64,000 bases of DNA, taken from the NCBI GenBank assembly GCA_902728285.1, contig CACVBU010000284.1, positions 239,271 through 303,270 on the forward strand, written 5' to 3'. Below are positions 12,601 to 27,600 of this stretch, one piece after another. Position 1 is the first letter of the stretch; each line of letters begins with the position of its first letter. The notes below the pieces were generated by a model. It had not been told where the DNA came from. It worked only from the letters and a program-made list of their open reading frames with translations, and did not search any database. The stretch comes from Clytia hemisphaerica. Taxonomy: Eukaryota; Cnidaria; Hydrozoa; Leptothecata; Clytiidae. A program made the position numbers and the translations under genes.

Positions 12601-15600
12601 TCATTCCAAGAGGAGTTCATAAAAAGTTGACATAATTTACAAAAGTAACTTAAAGGATATAATCATCCTGGTAATGGTTTCAAAACGAGGTAGTTATTGC
12701 ACTCAGTATAATCTATGAAAATGCCTTCTCAGCATTCAAAAGGATTGATTTGTTAAAGAGATTTAACAAGTTATTTTTTAAGTACGAGCGTGTGACTTTT
12801 TAAATTCGGGAGCTTTTTCACTGAGACAATTCGAGCGAGCCGAGGTTGAAACTTGACAATCGTAGAAATTCGAAGAAAGGTGCTGACGTGCTCATATCTG
12901 TCCTTAAACCGACACTTTGGAAATTTGGAAGAACGAATTTGATAGAAACCCAGCTAAACCTAACACGAAAAGGTCGTGAGTTTAACATGTCGCTCGATGT
13001 ACATGTGTCATGTATCTATAAAAATATGTGAAACAATCTTTCAAAACAAAAGGAACGAGACTGACCTCTCCATCCATAGATCGATAATGGACATCTGTTT
13101 TCTCTTTATCATCTTCCATACCTTCTAACCATCCTTTGAGGTAGAGATCACTCATTTCTTCTCCGGTCACAGATGTTTCTGATGGCGGTACTTCTGCTGT
13201 GTTCCAAACAATTACACGCAAGTGATAACTAATGAACCAAAGAGTGTCGAGTATTGAAAGTATAGTGACGAATAATATTAACCTGTATTAGGTATTATTA
13301 CTTTCAGGAAAAATTTCATATCCCGTTGTAATAGATTATTCAGGGGCAAGAATAGAACGAGCATTTATGAACAATCGTAATTTTTGAATGAAAATAATTG
13401 TCGATGAAAGGCTTCGATTTTTTCGTAACACTCCAGTAGCCAAATAGCCTGAATAGGCCTGCTTAATGTTGGCATAACATCTTTGATGCTGCATGTAACT
13501 TTAGATGCTTCAAATTATTCATAGATCCAACCGATTGTATAATTTAATTATAATTTAAGCTTTTAGTTTTGTTCACGACGCAGAAAATAGGGAAAACTAA
13601 AGATATCTCACCCTTTAGCTACACGTGGAGCGATGTTAATTGGAGGTCCTGGTGCCCCATTAGACAATGGATGAATGTCAACAAATAATTCCAATTGACC
13701 CTGAAAAGTATGGTTGATAAATAAATGAACAGTTTATATTGGTATCAAGCTAATCAAAATAGAAAGCAGTAATTTCAACATAGGAGTATTTTAAAGGAAT
13801 CAATACTAATTCAACAAACATCTACTGACCGAGAATTTCTGTAATTATACTAATGGTATCAGGTACAATTAACGGGAGTTTAGACAGCTGTAGAATACAT
13901 CGAGGATAGAAACCAGTCTTACTTGGTCCATGCTTGGTTGTAGAGGATTCTTCAGGGACCTTGTTTCCACGTGTTCAGGCACCAATTTGAATCCATTCAA
14001 ATCCTTATTGTTGAGAATGTGAAGAGCAAGTCGTTGTTCTGGTGGACCCAAATGTGGGTTATCCAATGGCTCCGGCTCAAAGTCTTGTAGCTTCATCAAT
14101 TCACCGTTGACAACCATTTGTGTGGGACTCAACACTTGTGGTTTGGTACGGCAAACTTTGTCCAAAATTTCTTTGGGACTCTTCGCTTCACGCCATTGGT
14201 ATGGTCCAGATCTGAAGATGAATGGATTTTTATTTAGGTTAAACGTGCTGCATGTAGGGCGACGCAAACATAAAAAAACTCGACGTTTACCAGTTCAAAT
14301 TAGTTAAAAGTTTGTCTTATATCTTCGGCTATAAACCAAATCGAAAATGAAATCGCAATTAGCACGATAGTTTAAATTTCATTCGCATCTTAAAACAGTG
14401 TAGAACGGTTGGCAATTTAGTTTTCAGATTTACTTACGTGTAATAGGCAGGTGGGAGACCACATGTAGCGCGAGCTGATGTGTAGAAACGGTTTTCTAAA
14501 TCAATAGTCGTTTCACCAATCAAATCGTTACGGCTCATGAAATCGTAATCCATAATGCGAATCTTCAAGTCTTTCTCCAATGGGATGCGAGCTTTCATTT
14601 CGTAGTAAGCACCAAAGTAGGGGTTGATTTCATTTGGAATATAGTTGTCTTTATCACTGATCTTCTTTTTACCTAACTCCACAACAATGTAGGGATCAGC
14701 TTTTCCGTTAGGGTCTTTCGGCTGCAGTTCAATACCTCGTACAATGTACACACGGATTAAACAGTCAACAGGTTTGCTGTCCTTAACTTTGCCGAAATAC
14801 TTGACCTTGCCAGCTGGCTCTTTAGGGTCGGGTGGAAGTGGGTACACTTTGAATAAACCCTAACAAGAAAATTTATCAACAATATTTGAAATGTAAATCC
14901 TTCAAACTGAACTTAAACAAGCTCTGAGAATTTTAGAGGATTGTTCAAGTTAATAGAGAGGTTCTGGTCAAACGAATGAAACAATGAGAAACATTCTCCC
15001 TTTTTGTCCGTATTTTAGCTAGATCTTACATCAATATTTTAAAATTTACGGAGTACTCACTACATAAAAAGCAGTGCTGGGTTGACTCGTAGCGAAAATA
15101 AAGGAAGTACGAAAAGTCATGGGTTTAAGGTAAAAATAATAACTTTTTCTAACCTTGAATTCTCCGACGACATTATCGTCCTCCTCGTCATCTTCTTTAC
15201 CTCTTTCCAAGGGAAAGGATTTGACAAAGTCACCGAAACCTCCGTAGTCCTTGATCTCTTCCAATTCTTTGTGGAAAATCTATGACAAATGGAACAGAAG
15301 TAATAAACAAATGGTTTATTGAAATGCCACGGGTTCTTGCATCAGACCCGATGTTTCAAAGGACTGTAACTCAATAGGAAGAGTGTCGCCAACAGATTGT
15401 AACACGGATTCGCGCGTGTTATGTATTTGACACTTCTTCCAAAAATATCTTGAAAAGTCGAGAAAAAACAAATCTTCATTATGTCTAATTATGTCCTGAT
15501 TGAAAAAAACGAAACCATAGACAGCGTTACTACGGTTGGATCGACCCAATATTCCAAATCCTCATTGGAGAACATACTTTCAATCACAGAAAACAATCAG

Positions 15601-18600
15601 CAAAAGACACTTACTTGAATGGTGGGGTATTTCTTTTTCAAGTAATCACCGCATTTGTTCGTTTCACCGATGGATGCAAAGTATTTGGACCACCAATCCA
15701 ATTTCTCGACTACCAAATCCTAAGATAGAAAAGTAAGTAAGAAATCAAAATAGGGTCGAGGGCGACTCCCTTTTTCCTGAGCGTCACTCTTTTCCCCAGA
15801 TTTCTCTTCTTACTCTGGGCATCAAGGAGAGGCATCAAGTACCATTTTTACTAATTGTACAAATACCTGTTGTTTTTATAAGCAAACAAAATTCGAACAA
15901 AGGCTCGGATATGCCGAAAATCTGTACCATTCTAGCCAAAAACAGCCAAAAACAGAAAATTACATTTTTCGTAGGCTCGATAATGCTAAGTTTTTGCCAT
16001 TTCTGACAATATTAGAATATGACACTTTCGATTTTTTTATATATAGAGAGATTGCTCCGAATTCTCACAACGGATATAGAGGCTTTTAATTCACAGGTGT
16101 GGTTAACGACCAGCAGTTTGATGAAAATTTTATAACAACCATCGTCTACCCTTAAATCTTACCTTCTTCTTTTTCTTCTCTTCGATGTCAAGCGCAACGT
16201 CTCGTTTGGCCTCCTTCTCTTCGCCTGCTGGCTCAACTGAGTGAGAAAGTTTATTGATAAGTAACATGCATTGGTATGAAAGGAATATTGCAGGGGTTCC
16301 TACGATTCAAATCCCCGCTACTTCAAATAGTTTCTGTTTTGAAGAATCTTTTGTACATTTATAACCTCTACACTAACATATAAACCAGATATAATTCACA
16401 ATTGTTTCCGAGAATTTTTTTAAGGATGTTTGCCATGATAAAAAAACGGTAGTAAAGACATAAATATAAAGATTGCAATGGCAAAAGAATAGAATTGCCA
16501 GGACTGCAGAAAAAAAAGATATTGAATAATACCATGCAAGGACGAACTAAGGAAAACGAACCTGGTGTTTCAGCTGGTGGATCAGTGGTAGGTGGAGCAT
16601 CAAAATCGATAGATTTGATGACGTGGCGTCCGATAACTGGTTTGCGTCCGAACGTTCGATGATCTCGCACTTTGATGTTGATGGGTGGCATGTATAGAGG
16701 CTCTTTAGGCAAGTACTATTGATACGAAAAAATCAAAATCAACTATACGTTGTCAAAATTTAGTTTTTGGTTGTTAGCGAATTATTTCGAATGCGATTAG
16801 TTACTGAAGCATACAAATCGACATGCTAAAAGTTTATTAAAGGGGCTCTGAAACAACAATTCTTTTATAAAAAGACTTGCTCCGAAAAAGACATACCAGC
16901 TCTTTAAAGAAGACATTTGTGGTGAAATTGGGGTTCTTTTTGGTACTCTTGATAACATTGGATTCAATGAAATGACCTCCAATCTCCACACTGACTGAAG
17001 GTGAAGTACAAGATGCCAATTGGTATTTCTTCAAGTTACGGACACCCCAGAGGAGGGCTTCAACACCAGTTCGGACGAGAACGGGTCGGATACCATTGGG
17101 TACGATGTAACGATTTTCTTTCATTGGTGGTGGTAATGGTAAATCAGCTCCTTCGTCCTGTAAGTATAATTGAAAGAGTTATTGACTAGGTTTATAAATG
17201 GCAAAGTTCCCATGAAATCAAATGATTTGAATCTGTTTTAGAATAAGCCATTATCGTCTCGTGCTGTCACCATTCAGATTTAAAGCTTCTTGTAAACACT
17301 TAACGCTAGCTGATGAAACCAGATGATGAAAATTGGAATTACCGAATGACTTCAAAGTACGCTAAGTTAAGATGACAAAAAACAATAAAGAGCCCTCAAA
17401 CAATCACCATAGAGCGAACCAATAGGCAGTCACAATGTTGGACGACTCACCAGATACAATTCAAAGGAGGCGAGCAATTCACCGCACTGTTTATCTCCTC
17501 TCATGATGGGCATCCACATCAGACGTGATGCTGGAGGTTTTGCACCGTTCAATTTCACCAACGGTTGAGCAATAGCACGTCCCAAATATTCATCTTTCCC
17601 CTGCAAACAAAAAATGGATAACATTTAACGACTCTATTTGCAAAAGATGTAAAGAAAAGTTCAGTTGAACTCAGACTCGAAAAAGGAATCTCAAAAGTTT
17701 CAATTCTCGAACAATCTTACGAATATCTCCCGATTGAATATCAATAGACCTTATCGGAGTTTTTGATTTTTGTAAAAAGGCAATGCATCGTGGGATTGTT
17801 TCGAGTGTATTACAATAGAAATCTCTTAGGAATTCCTCGAGGGAATTCTATTGTAATACACTCGAAACAATCCCACAATGCATCGGTTTTTTAGAAAAAT
17901 CAAAAACTCCGATAAGGTCTATTCGAATTATAGAAAGTTTTAGATAAAAGACTACGGGGAAAAATAAAGCTTCCCTTAATCAATCAACCCTATTTGTCAC
18001 ATGCGAAATGATAACAAAATAATCAATGCCAGGTTGTAGTCTCTATATAAAATGATAAAATGAGGTTGAAACACGTCAATTACATAGTTGGTATTACTTA
18101 CAACTTTGTCTTTATCGTAGAGTTCGACAAAAACCAGTGGTGGATTTTCAGCGATGACAGCAGGAGAGCCAAACAACGGCATTTCTTCGAACACCAAAGT
18201 TTGATCCCAATCGGGACATAGTGTCTCCTTGATGATGCGTGTGGGGGCTGACACGTTTTGGAAACATACGTGGGCGTAAGCGTCAGAGACGCCTTCAGAG
18301 TCTAACCCAAGTATATCACGTGCTTGATAGATGTATGCTCGCATCTGCCATTTGTGTGGTTCTAAAGAGTTGAAGAAGTGATTCGTTAGAAAAGGGTCCC
18401 AAGGGAATCCCTCCCTCCGGGGGAGGCGTGCAAGGAACAGCGTAGAGATGGTGCTCAATCTCTAGTTAAGGAATAAAATCAATCTTGAAGTACTTAAGAA
18501 AGACACTCACCGTCGTAAGCCAAGAAGATTCTAGGCATGATTTGGATGGCTGGCTTGTCTTTATCGTCATCAGGGATTGCGAAGACTGGTGGAGCACCTG

Positions 18601-21600
18601 GCTTCGTGTTGACCATCTTACGGTGCCATCTTCGACGACGCACCATGTCCAATTTACGTTCCTTCAGATGGTACTTCATACCAAAGATAGGAGCGTATTC
18701 CCAACCTTCACCCTGTTTGGCTTTTTCTTTCTGCTTCTTGCGGAGTTTTTCGGGATCTTGTTCCAAAACACGGGTTCGTGTGTAGCGTCTTCGGCGACAC
18801 AAGTGGTACGATCGCATGACCGATGTCCAACCACCAAGAGAAGCTTCCACACAGTATTCCCAACCTATAGTAAAAAGTATTGATAACAAAGTTCTGTCGT
18901 TTGAGGTTAGTGTTATTTATGTAATTTTGAAAAAAATGAGAAGAGCTCAAAGCATAACCTTCAGAGTGAGACCTGTACAAAGGCCTAGGTCTTTTTGAAA
19001 CCAAGCAGTCTTCCTTTCTTTGGGATTTAATCTAATCATGATTTGGATTTGCAGGAGAAAAACTTTATCAAAGGTAGACATGACATGTTGAAAGAATTTT
19101 TACCTTCTTCATCGCAAGCTCTGTTGAGATCAATGGTCCAATCATCAGTCCATTTCCAGCCTTCTGGAAGTGTCGTCTTTTCACGGTCTTCGATCTGGTC
19201 ACCTTGTAAGTTAGTCCACGGGATGGAAGATGCACCAAAGTTTCCGGCTGGTACACGAGACTCGTTCATGAAGCAATCTTGAATGAATTTCTTGTGCCCA
19301 GCATCTGCGTCATAGTTAGCGCTGTGGTAGAAAAAAGTTAAAACCGAGGATAAGTAAGATGAAGACTTTCAATGGTTGCGTTTCAAAATTTCAAGTGATT
19401 TGAACCAAAATAAGTTATAACTAAAGTACTGGAGAGTTATTAGGCCTCTCAAACTTTAGATAATTATATCATACCGTTCTGAGGCTAGTTTTGATGTTCT
19501 AACCTAACCTTAACCGGCCTACCTACTCGACATCAAAACTATATCACGTGTAACTGTCTTTTGATATGTGAAAGTCGACAGAAAAATTGACGTAGCACAT
19601 TGCAGTGTTGTGTATCATCAATTTCAAACTAAGCTTGAAAGTCCACTCACCTTAGTTCGGGATCAACGAACCATTGTCCTTCTTTATTGTCGTCCCATGC
19701 CCAACCATCAGGAGGAACAAAGAATTCTTTATTCAAACGAACATCACCTTCAGAGTCGGAGAAAGCTGGTCGAGGGCATCCTTTGGAAGTCCAATCAACA
19801 ATCGGAACATCGATTTGATTTTCATAAGTCTCAGCGTATACAGAGTATTCGCCTTCCATTTGACCAGCACTGGTCCAATCAGCTTGGTCTTGCTCCAAAC
19901 CAAGCCAAATGATGACACTGAGAGCTGCAGGAACTTCTGGATGTTTCTCTATATTAGTTCCTTTCTTGCCAGGGTACTAAAAGACGAACGAACGTAAATC
20001 TTAATCTTTCAATATTGTCGAATTAACTGTTTTGAGATCCTCTTTTATGCGACCGTTCCAAAACAAAATGTTAGTCGGAGTACTGTGTCAGTTAAAGTTT
20101 ACAAAATGATGGAGTTTGATAGAATGATTGATATTTATTAAGAAAACTCTCCCTCTTCAAAAAGTATGAACTTTTCAAACAGTTGGAGATTTTTCATTTG
20201 AAAATTAAAGTGAAAATATTGGAAACATGAACTATTTTTGTAGGAACAATGAATAGACGAAGAAGTACCTTCATAATGATGTTTTGAAGTTTGGCACAGT
20301 TTGCTCCCTTGGCAGTGGCGCTCTTAGAGAACATCACTTCGTTGGCAGGGATACGATAATATGCGATACGTTTGCTTCCTGAGATCATCGAAATGACAAC
20401 GTCTGGGAAACTGTTTTGAGGCTGGAAATGAAAAAGAAAAAGAATTAAAAAATATAAGGTTTGATTTTTTTCAATGAGAGCGAAAAACTATTGTAGTTAC
20501 TCATCTTTTCAAACGTAGTTGGTTTCGTTAAGATAATATACAAATAAAAAGGGCGGGGAAAATGTGTTGATAACTGGCAACTATCTTTTACTTTCAAAAC
20601 ATTTCTACAAATGCAACATGCATCATCAATATATCAGAGTGTTATCGCTACGTTACCTCAATACAGAGAGCGTCCATTTTATCAAGATAGCTGGCGATGA
20701 CCTCCATAGCTTCGTTGATGTCAGTAGCTTGTTCACGAAGGAGGGTGGCTTCTTCAGCTAATGCGCTCATTTCTCCATTACGGATGTCTTGCATTTGAAG
20801 GTCGAGTTCGTTGACTCCATTCAAAGTAGCATCGAATTTTGGGAGTGGAGTCCTACAAATGTGTTAGAAAAAACGTTAGAAAGACAATCGACAAATATTA
20901 ATGTTTAACCTGAATTAAAACTTTGTAATAATAGCGCATTGTGATCACTGACCTTTATATAACCCTGGACCAAGCAATATCTGCCATCTTTGATTGGAGT
21001 TTTTTTTGGAATTGGTACCCGAGGAGAAGCCATTGCAATGTTAAAGATTAACGTCTAACGCCGCTACATCATCAAAAGAATTTGAGGAAAAGTAGACCTA
21101 ACGCTCTCGATGCATTTACACCGCTATCGAGTAGTACCGCCATTAGGGTACCAATTTTCAAAAAACTCTGATCAAAGATTTTGCTGTGCTGGCATTGAGA
21201 AGCTTGGTCCAGGGTATATAAAGGTCAGTGATTGTGATCTATCATAAGGATAGTCAATGAGAAAGTCTAAGTTGGAATGTTACACTGACCTGTTGGTATT
21301 AAGAAGCTATTATTGCTGAGTAGCTGAAAGATTTACTCTTACCTCAAATCAGCAATGAACTGATCCAAAAGGGCAATCAGAAGTGCAGCAGTCTCAGCTG
21401 GTTGTGATTTAGCTTTGATTGCCAACTCGACATTCTTAATGTTTTTCTTCAACTTGTCAATGATCTTTTCAATTACGTTGACAGGCTCCAATCTGAAAGC
21501 AATATCTTCCCAGTGGCTTTCCACCACACAACATGGCTTGGTCTCATTCCATGGGAGATAATAGTATTGACTACCGTCAAAAATTGGATTTGTTGGTGGC

Positions 21601-24600
21601 GTGCTGGACGACTGTGGTTCAACTGAGCTGTCAAGTTTGTTGCCATAATTCCCAATGCTAACCTCGAACTCAACTGGACCATCAGATTCAGAAATCATGT
21701 TTGCAGATAAGAAACTGGCAAACAATTTGTATTTTCTGCGTCGCATGTACGGCATTACACGAACCAATTCTTGAGACATGATTTCGTGGACCGGCTTTTC
21801 AGCCTGGTTACCAAATCGTGTATCAATCTCGACTAGTGCACGACCTCGATAAGCGACACCTTCGCCCCTACCTTTGTTAAGTGAATCATATTCATCGGAG
21901 AGGTCAGAAAACTCCCTCAATGAACCATAAAAGTTAACAAATGCAGGGCCGAAAGATGGCAGGAAACCTAAAAAAAGGATAGAACTTTGGATTAACTTGT
22001 GAATATGAATTTGACCAAAAAGTCCTCCATATCTCACAATCTTAAAAAAAGACCAAGATTTTAGAATAAAAGTAGACTCTTTCTACAAATTCGAACTTTT
22101 GTAGCTTAAATCCTTCTGTTATTTGAACTAAATTTGGTCCCGACAGCAGATGGAAAGTAAAAACTCAATTTGACTCGAATCTCTGAGTTTGAAGATTGTT
22201 GGGCCCTAAAAGATTGATTATAAGAAAGTCAAAAATAATGCTTACCTTCTTCCCCAGTTCCCGAGATTGCACTCAAAGGAATAAAAGCTGTTCCAATACA
22301 ATCATCATTTCCAATACGATCCCAGTCATAAAATTGCAGCTTCAATCGTTCACACATGGATGGAAATTTGAAGCTCACTCGAAGCTCTTGATTAAATTCA
22401 GGGTTTTGCTCTCCATATTTAATGTCAGTTTGAGCACTTTGACCAGCAAATGAAAATTTAGCGAAAGGATCAGCGTGGCCCTTAGGAGCTCCACCTCCAA
22501 ACACTTTTTTCAACCCATCAAAAGCAGTTGTATCCATTTGTGGTAGATCCTCAGCTCTGTAGACTTTAACCAAGAACGTGGCTGGTCTAAGGGTGGCACC
22601 AGCAGGGCGGAGAAGGTTGGATTCAATATCATCATCTCCATCATCTCTGCCACCTCCTTTGCAAGAGTCTGGAATCTCATCACCAGGACCAAGAACAAAA
22701 GCAGTGATTTTAAGATATCCAGCAGGTGGACCACCAGGTTGGGGACCAGACCCCTTTGCTTCTTCACCACCAGCTTCTTTGGGTTCGTTGTCTTCCGGAG
22801 CTGTCAAGAGTAACCACTTTCTGACGATAGCATGATTCTGACCGTCATAAACTGTACCGATGTCACACTGGAAGCTACCAAGCAAAGCATCTGAGAGAAG
22901 ACTTTTAGCATTGTATACTTCAAAATTACACAATTTGTCAAACAACTCGTTTGGTCTTTCATTGAAATTGAAAAAGAAGGTTTCTTCAAAAAGGGGTTTG
23001 TTTGAAGAGTGTTTCACTCTGGTTTGTTTGAGCTCATCACCACACGTGACTCTAACAGTTGGGTTTATACTGGCACCAGGCAGTTGACGCCCTTCAATGA
23101 TTTTGATTCTGACTTGGAAGTCTGTTGGCTTGTCAGGAAGATTGTGTTGTCTTCTCTTCTTCTTGACTCTAAAAACGGACAGAAAGAACGAAGCTTGTAC
23201 TTGAATCGTTGGGTCTGAAGCAAAAAAGTACTTGTCAAGTATATTTAGATATTGTAAGCTATAACTTTATTTATTATCTTATATTGTTAATTATGTTTGA
23301 CAGAAGCAATTGTAGCCTCAAAGTTACAAAATTATTATTCTAACTCAAAACCCATGTACAACAGCTGTGTACAGTGATAAGTTTCTGAATATGATAAGAG
23401 TTTCCCCCTAAATTGGGGAATAGATCCTACTCCTTACAGGTAGAAATTCCTCTTATTCCAGGTAAAATGCATACACTATCCACCAGACAGACATACTACA
23501 CTCAAACAACACACTTGAAATACTTCCATTTGAGAGAAGTGATGCCCAATTCCTATCACATGGTATGGGTTGACTTGGTCAGAGGTTTGTTAATTTCCTA
23601 AGTTAACCATAGTACTATAGTGGGGATTGAGCTTATACAACCCATTCAAGAGCAATGACCACCACACCACTACACCCTTAAAATTATGAAAGTAACCCAT
23701 ACCTCTTTCTTTTTCCAGCATCAGGATTTGGTGTTCCATCAGGAAGTGTTTCTGGTTCTGGCTCACCAAGTTCTTCTTCACCACCAATATCACCATCAGC
23801 AACTTGTCGATCATCACCGCCACTACCTCCAGCATCACCACCGCCACCAGGTTTTGCAGCACCTGGGGGTGGAGTGTAATCTCCTTGAAACATAATTTTA
23901 CCCTAGAGAAAGTTTTGGAAATATCTTTTGTAAAATTAATTTTTATTTCACTTTCAGGGCCTTAATACAAGACATAATTTGATCTGTCACTCATCAAATG
24001 CTGGGTACAACTATCACTCTGAATGGAACAACATAATGTGAAATGAGTTATAATTTAAGCCAAAAGTGTTAAAATGTAAGTCAGTTTATCAGCATTCTTA
24101 AATTTGCTAAATTCTATCCTAACAATGCAAGTAGATAAGAGTAGGGTTAAGTTAGGGTTCAAATTCTAATCGATGTCAAAGTGAGCTACTTACCGTTGTT
24201 GGTCTTCCATTACTATCAGCAAGAACTTGTGTAAAAGCATTAGAATTTTGATTCAACAGCTGTGATAATGGGATTGTGGCTTTTCCAACTAATCTGTTTC
24301 GTCCAATTTTTTCGTGGTCTTTTACTGTTACGTCAAGACTGTCCCCAGGACCAATTTCTTTTCCAGACAAGTCAAAGTCTAATACCTGAAACATTTAAAA
24401 TTCAAAAATTGTAAAAAACATTTTACCCTTACATCCTTAGCACTTGTCAATTGTTTATTGCTCAGTTTATTCTGGTCACAAACGTCAAACTTTGCCATAT
24501 AAATTTTGAAAAACTTTAGTGGTATATAACATATTTAATTTATCTGGATAATGAAAATAAGAACATTAGACATAAATTTGAAAAGAATTCTGATTATTTA

Positions 24601-27600
24601 CAACTTTTATTAAAATGAACATTTCCTTTAAATTTTACAAACCTCAGAATATGTTGGGTTGAGATCGTCATTCTTTCTTTCTGTTTCTTTCTTCACACCT
24701 AAGGTAAAAAATAAAATGGTGTAAATTAAAAAGCAGTAAAGGATTTTTCGATTTCATATTTTAACATATAATTTCACATTCACCTGTTATAATGTTTGTT
24801 TGGCCTTGTATTGAATGATGAATCAAAATAAAGGATACAAGGTGCAACCCATCTTCTGCAAAACTTTCTCTAAGCTCACAGTGTGATTATTTTGTTCATT
24901 CACTAAAATCCTTTCTAAGAAAAGTTTTCAAGAATCTTAATTTTTCCTAAAATTATCCTTTTCATAATACTACTACCATTTTTTTAAACTGAAGTATCTG
25001 ACAATAACAGCTCATTGTTTGAAATTGCCTTTTTTGAATTTCCATAAGGCAAGTGTACTATTTTATTTTCTGGTTTATAGGGAGGATGAAAAAAAATAAT
25101 AAAATTGCTCTTTTCAAACTTTAAATGTCATGCAGTGTCATGGAGAAAATGCAAATAATACGTTTTGAGAAACATTACATAGATACCAGAAAATCAAAGA
25201 ACGTAGGGAAATTGTGTTAAGTGCCATTAAAGAAAGCACTGGACCCTTTTATTTGGCCTTCATGCTTAAAACGTATGTTTTATGGCTGAGGGTTGGAAGA
25301 GTAGAAATAAATAAGATTTTGTATATTTCAACTTTATCTTTATTATATTTTTGCAAAAAAAAACATTGGCGATTCTGTATAGTATATAAACCAGAAAATA
25401 AAAAGTTATTGTCTAAAATTGCAAAGCCTGATAATCCATGATTTTTAAGGAGTTTTAAGAATCAAAATAGAACGATAGAGCCTTTTAAAAGTTAAAAAAG
25501 AAAGCATCTAAAAATACTTAGCTTACCTAGATTAAAAGTTAAGCATTTTAGCATTTGATCAAAAAATGAATGAAAATAGATGAAAATAATGTTTGGTTCG
25601 GGAAAGACAATGGAATAGTTGTTTCAAAAAAATTGTGAATAACTATAACTTAGCATTGCAGGTTTCGTTTTGTAACAAAATCCAATTTCGAAAGTGAAAT
25701 GAGGACCATACAGAATGAAATATGTCTGGGCTACAGGTTTATTATAAAAGTTGGTCATGAAATGGTATGCACAGGTGGGTACAGTTGTTTGCTTTTAAAT
25801 GTATTTTATTGTGTATTGTGTCTGCATGGATTTCTTGATGTCATCGATATGTATACAGGTGGACACAGATCATATGATCTAATCTTCAAACTTAATCAAG
25901 CCAGGGTTATTGAAGAACAGACTTTTTTTACTATGTGACGAGATAAGCTTTAATCTTTCTTTGAGGTCTAATCAAGTTATTTTTTCCTCAAAAATACAGT
26001 CCGAAAATTGACTTCTTCGTGATTTTACAAGATGCACCATGAAAAAGATTAATATTTATACATTATATATAATGTTTTGAAGGTCAATAAGAAAAATATT
26101 GACCACACAGGTCTGCGCGTTAAAGGTTTTGTTTTGACCAACCGAACAATATATCTTAAGGGAAGAAATTTTCTCGAGAAGAAATTTTTGCGAGAAGAAA
26201 TTTTTGCGGAATTTAATTTGTCAGCATAAATATAAATAATAAGAAGATGCAACAGATCAGAAGGGTTTCCCCATCCTTCTTTCTCAAACAAAAGGTAAAC
26301 ACATAAACATTCGAATGTAAAAAGATTCCTTAGATTCGAAGTTTATTTTCTTTGATCTAGCTTTTGCATGAAGCTCTTTAATTTATATTGGCTTATCTGA
26401 CAAAAAGCATTCACATAGTTAATGATTTGTAAGAGGGAAAACCCGTTGAAATTTATTAGCAATTGTTCGAAAAGATCTCTGAGAAAACCCAGAATCTTGC
26501 TATAAAATTTACGTTTTTGAGTAAGAAAAGTAATATACGGAGGAGATATTTTCGTGTTTTTTCTACACTATACTACGTTCTGTAAAATACAACTATGAAA
26601 ATCAAAATGGCAACAACCATTTTCAGTGGATCATGGATTTTCCTCATCATCCAAAATTCAAATTTATAGCTTTCTAACTTTTATTTTCTGGTAGAAAATG
26701 GTATATTTGTTTTGTTGAAAGTATTATCTCTCAGATTCTCCTTATATAGCCTCTAAAATTGACATTTTCTCAAATATTATGCATTATGCATTATTTTTAT
26801 GCATTTTGTACCCGTCGGATTTTTAAGCGCCTCAAACTACAGTTGGAAAGTAGAGTTTTAACTCTGAGTTTTAAAATGAGACTTAAGACTTACTGTAAAA
26901 GGATTTAAAAGCTCAAACTTGCTCGAATGAGGCTTGGAGTATAGCCTAGAAGCCACCAAACCCCTCTAAAATCCAAATATTCAATGGAAGAAATTGGAAG
27001 TGTTAAAGTAAAACAGCAATTCTCGCCGGAACTTTAAATTCTGAAAAACGTTAAAATACACTAAAATCTCAATATATTTCGAGGGTGATTGTCTGAGAGA
27101 CTCAATTATTCTCAATTCTGCTCTGTGTGTGGTCTAACTTTATCTTTGAAGATAATTTCCTAGCCCAAAAATCCCTTTTCATCAATTTGAGAGACCAAAA
27201 CTTGAAAAAAGTTTTTACAACTGTCACATAATGAAAAACAACCGGTGTCAAAAGGTATATACCATTTTTGTTTTTAAAGCAGATTTTAATTTAAACTTTG
27301 CATTTTTGCTAAAGTCCAGACAGTGTTAATCAAACAAGTTCAATGAAACGGCTGATTCCTGAGTAATATTTGATTGTGTTTGATTCCGTTTGAAGAATGT
27401 TTGATTGGTTTCATTGATTGTCAAGTTTATTTGATTGCAATTAAATAACCCCCACTCATTTAGAGCTTTAGCAAGGCACGAGTATTGTATGAGAGAGAAT
27501 TAAGTAATAAAGCGAGCAAATACCATTGAATCAATCGAATGCAACAAAACATAGTTGAATACAATCAAATGTAATCGAAGAAATTGAATGGCAAATCCTG

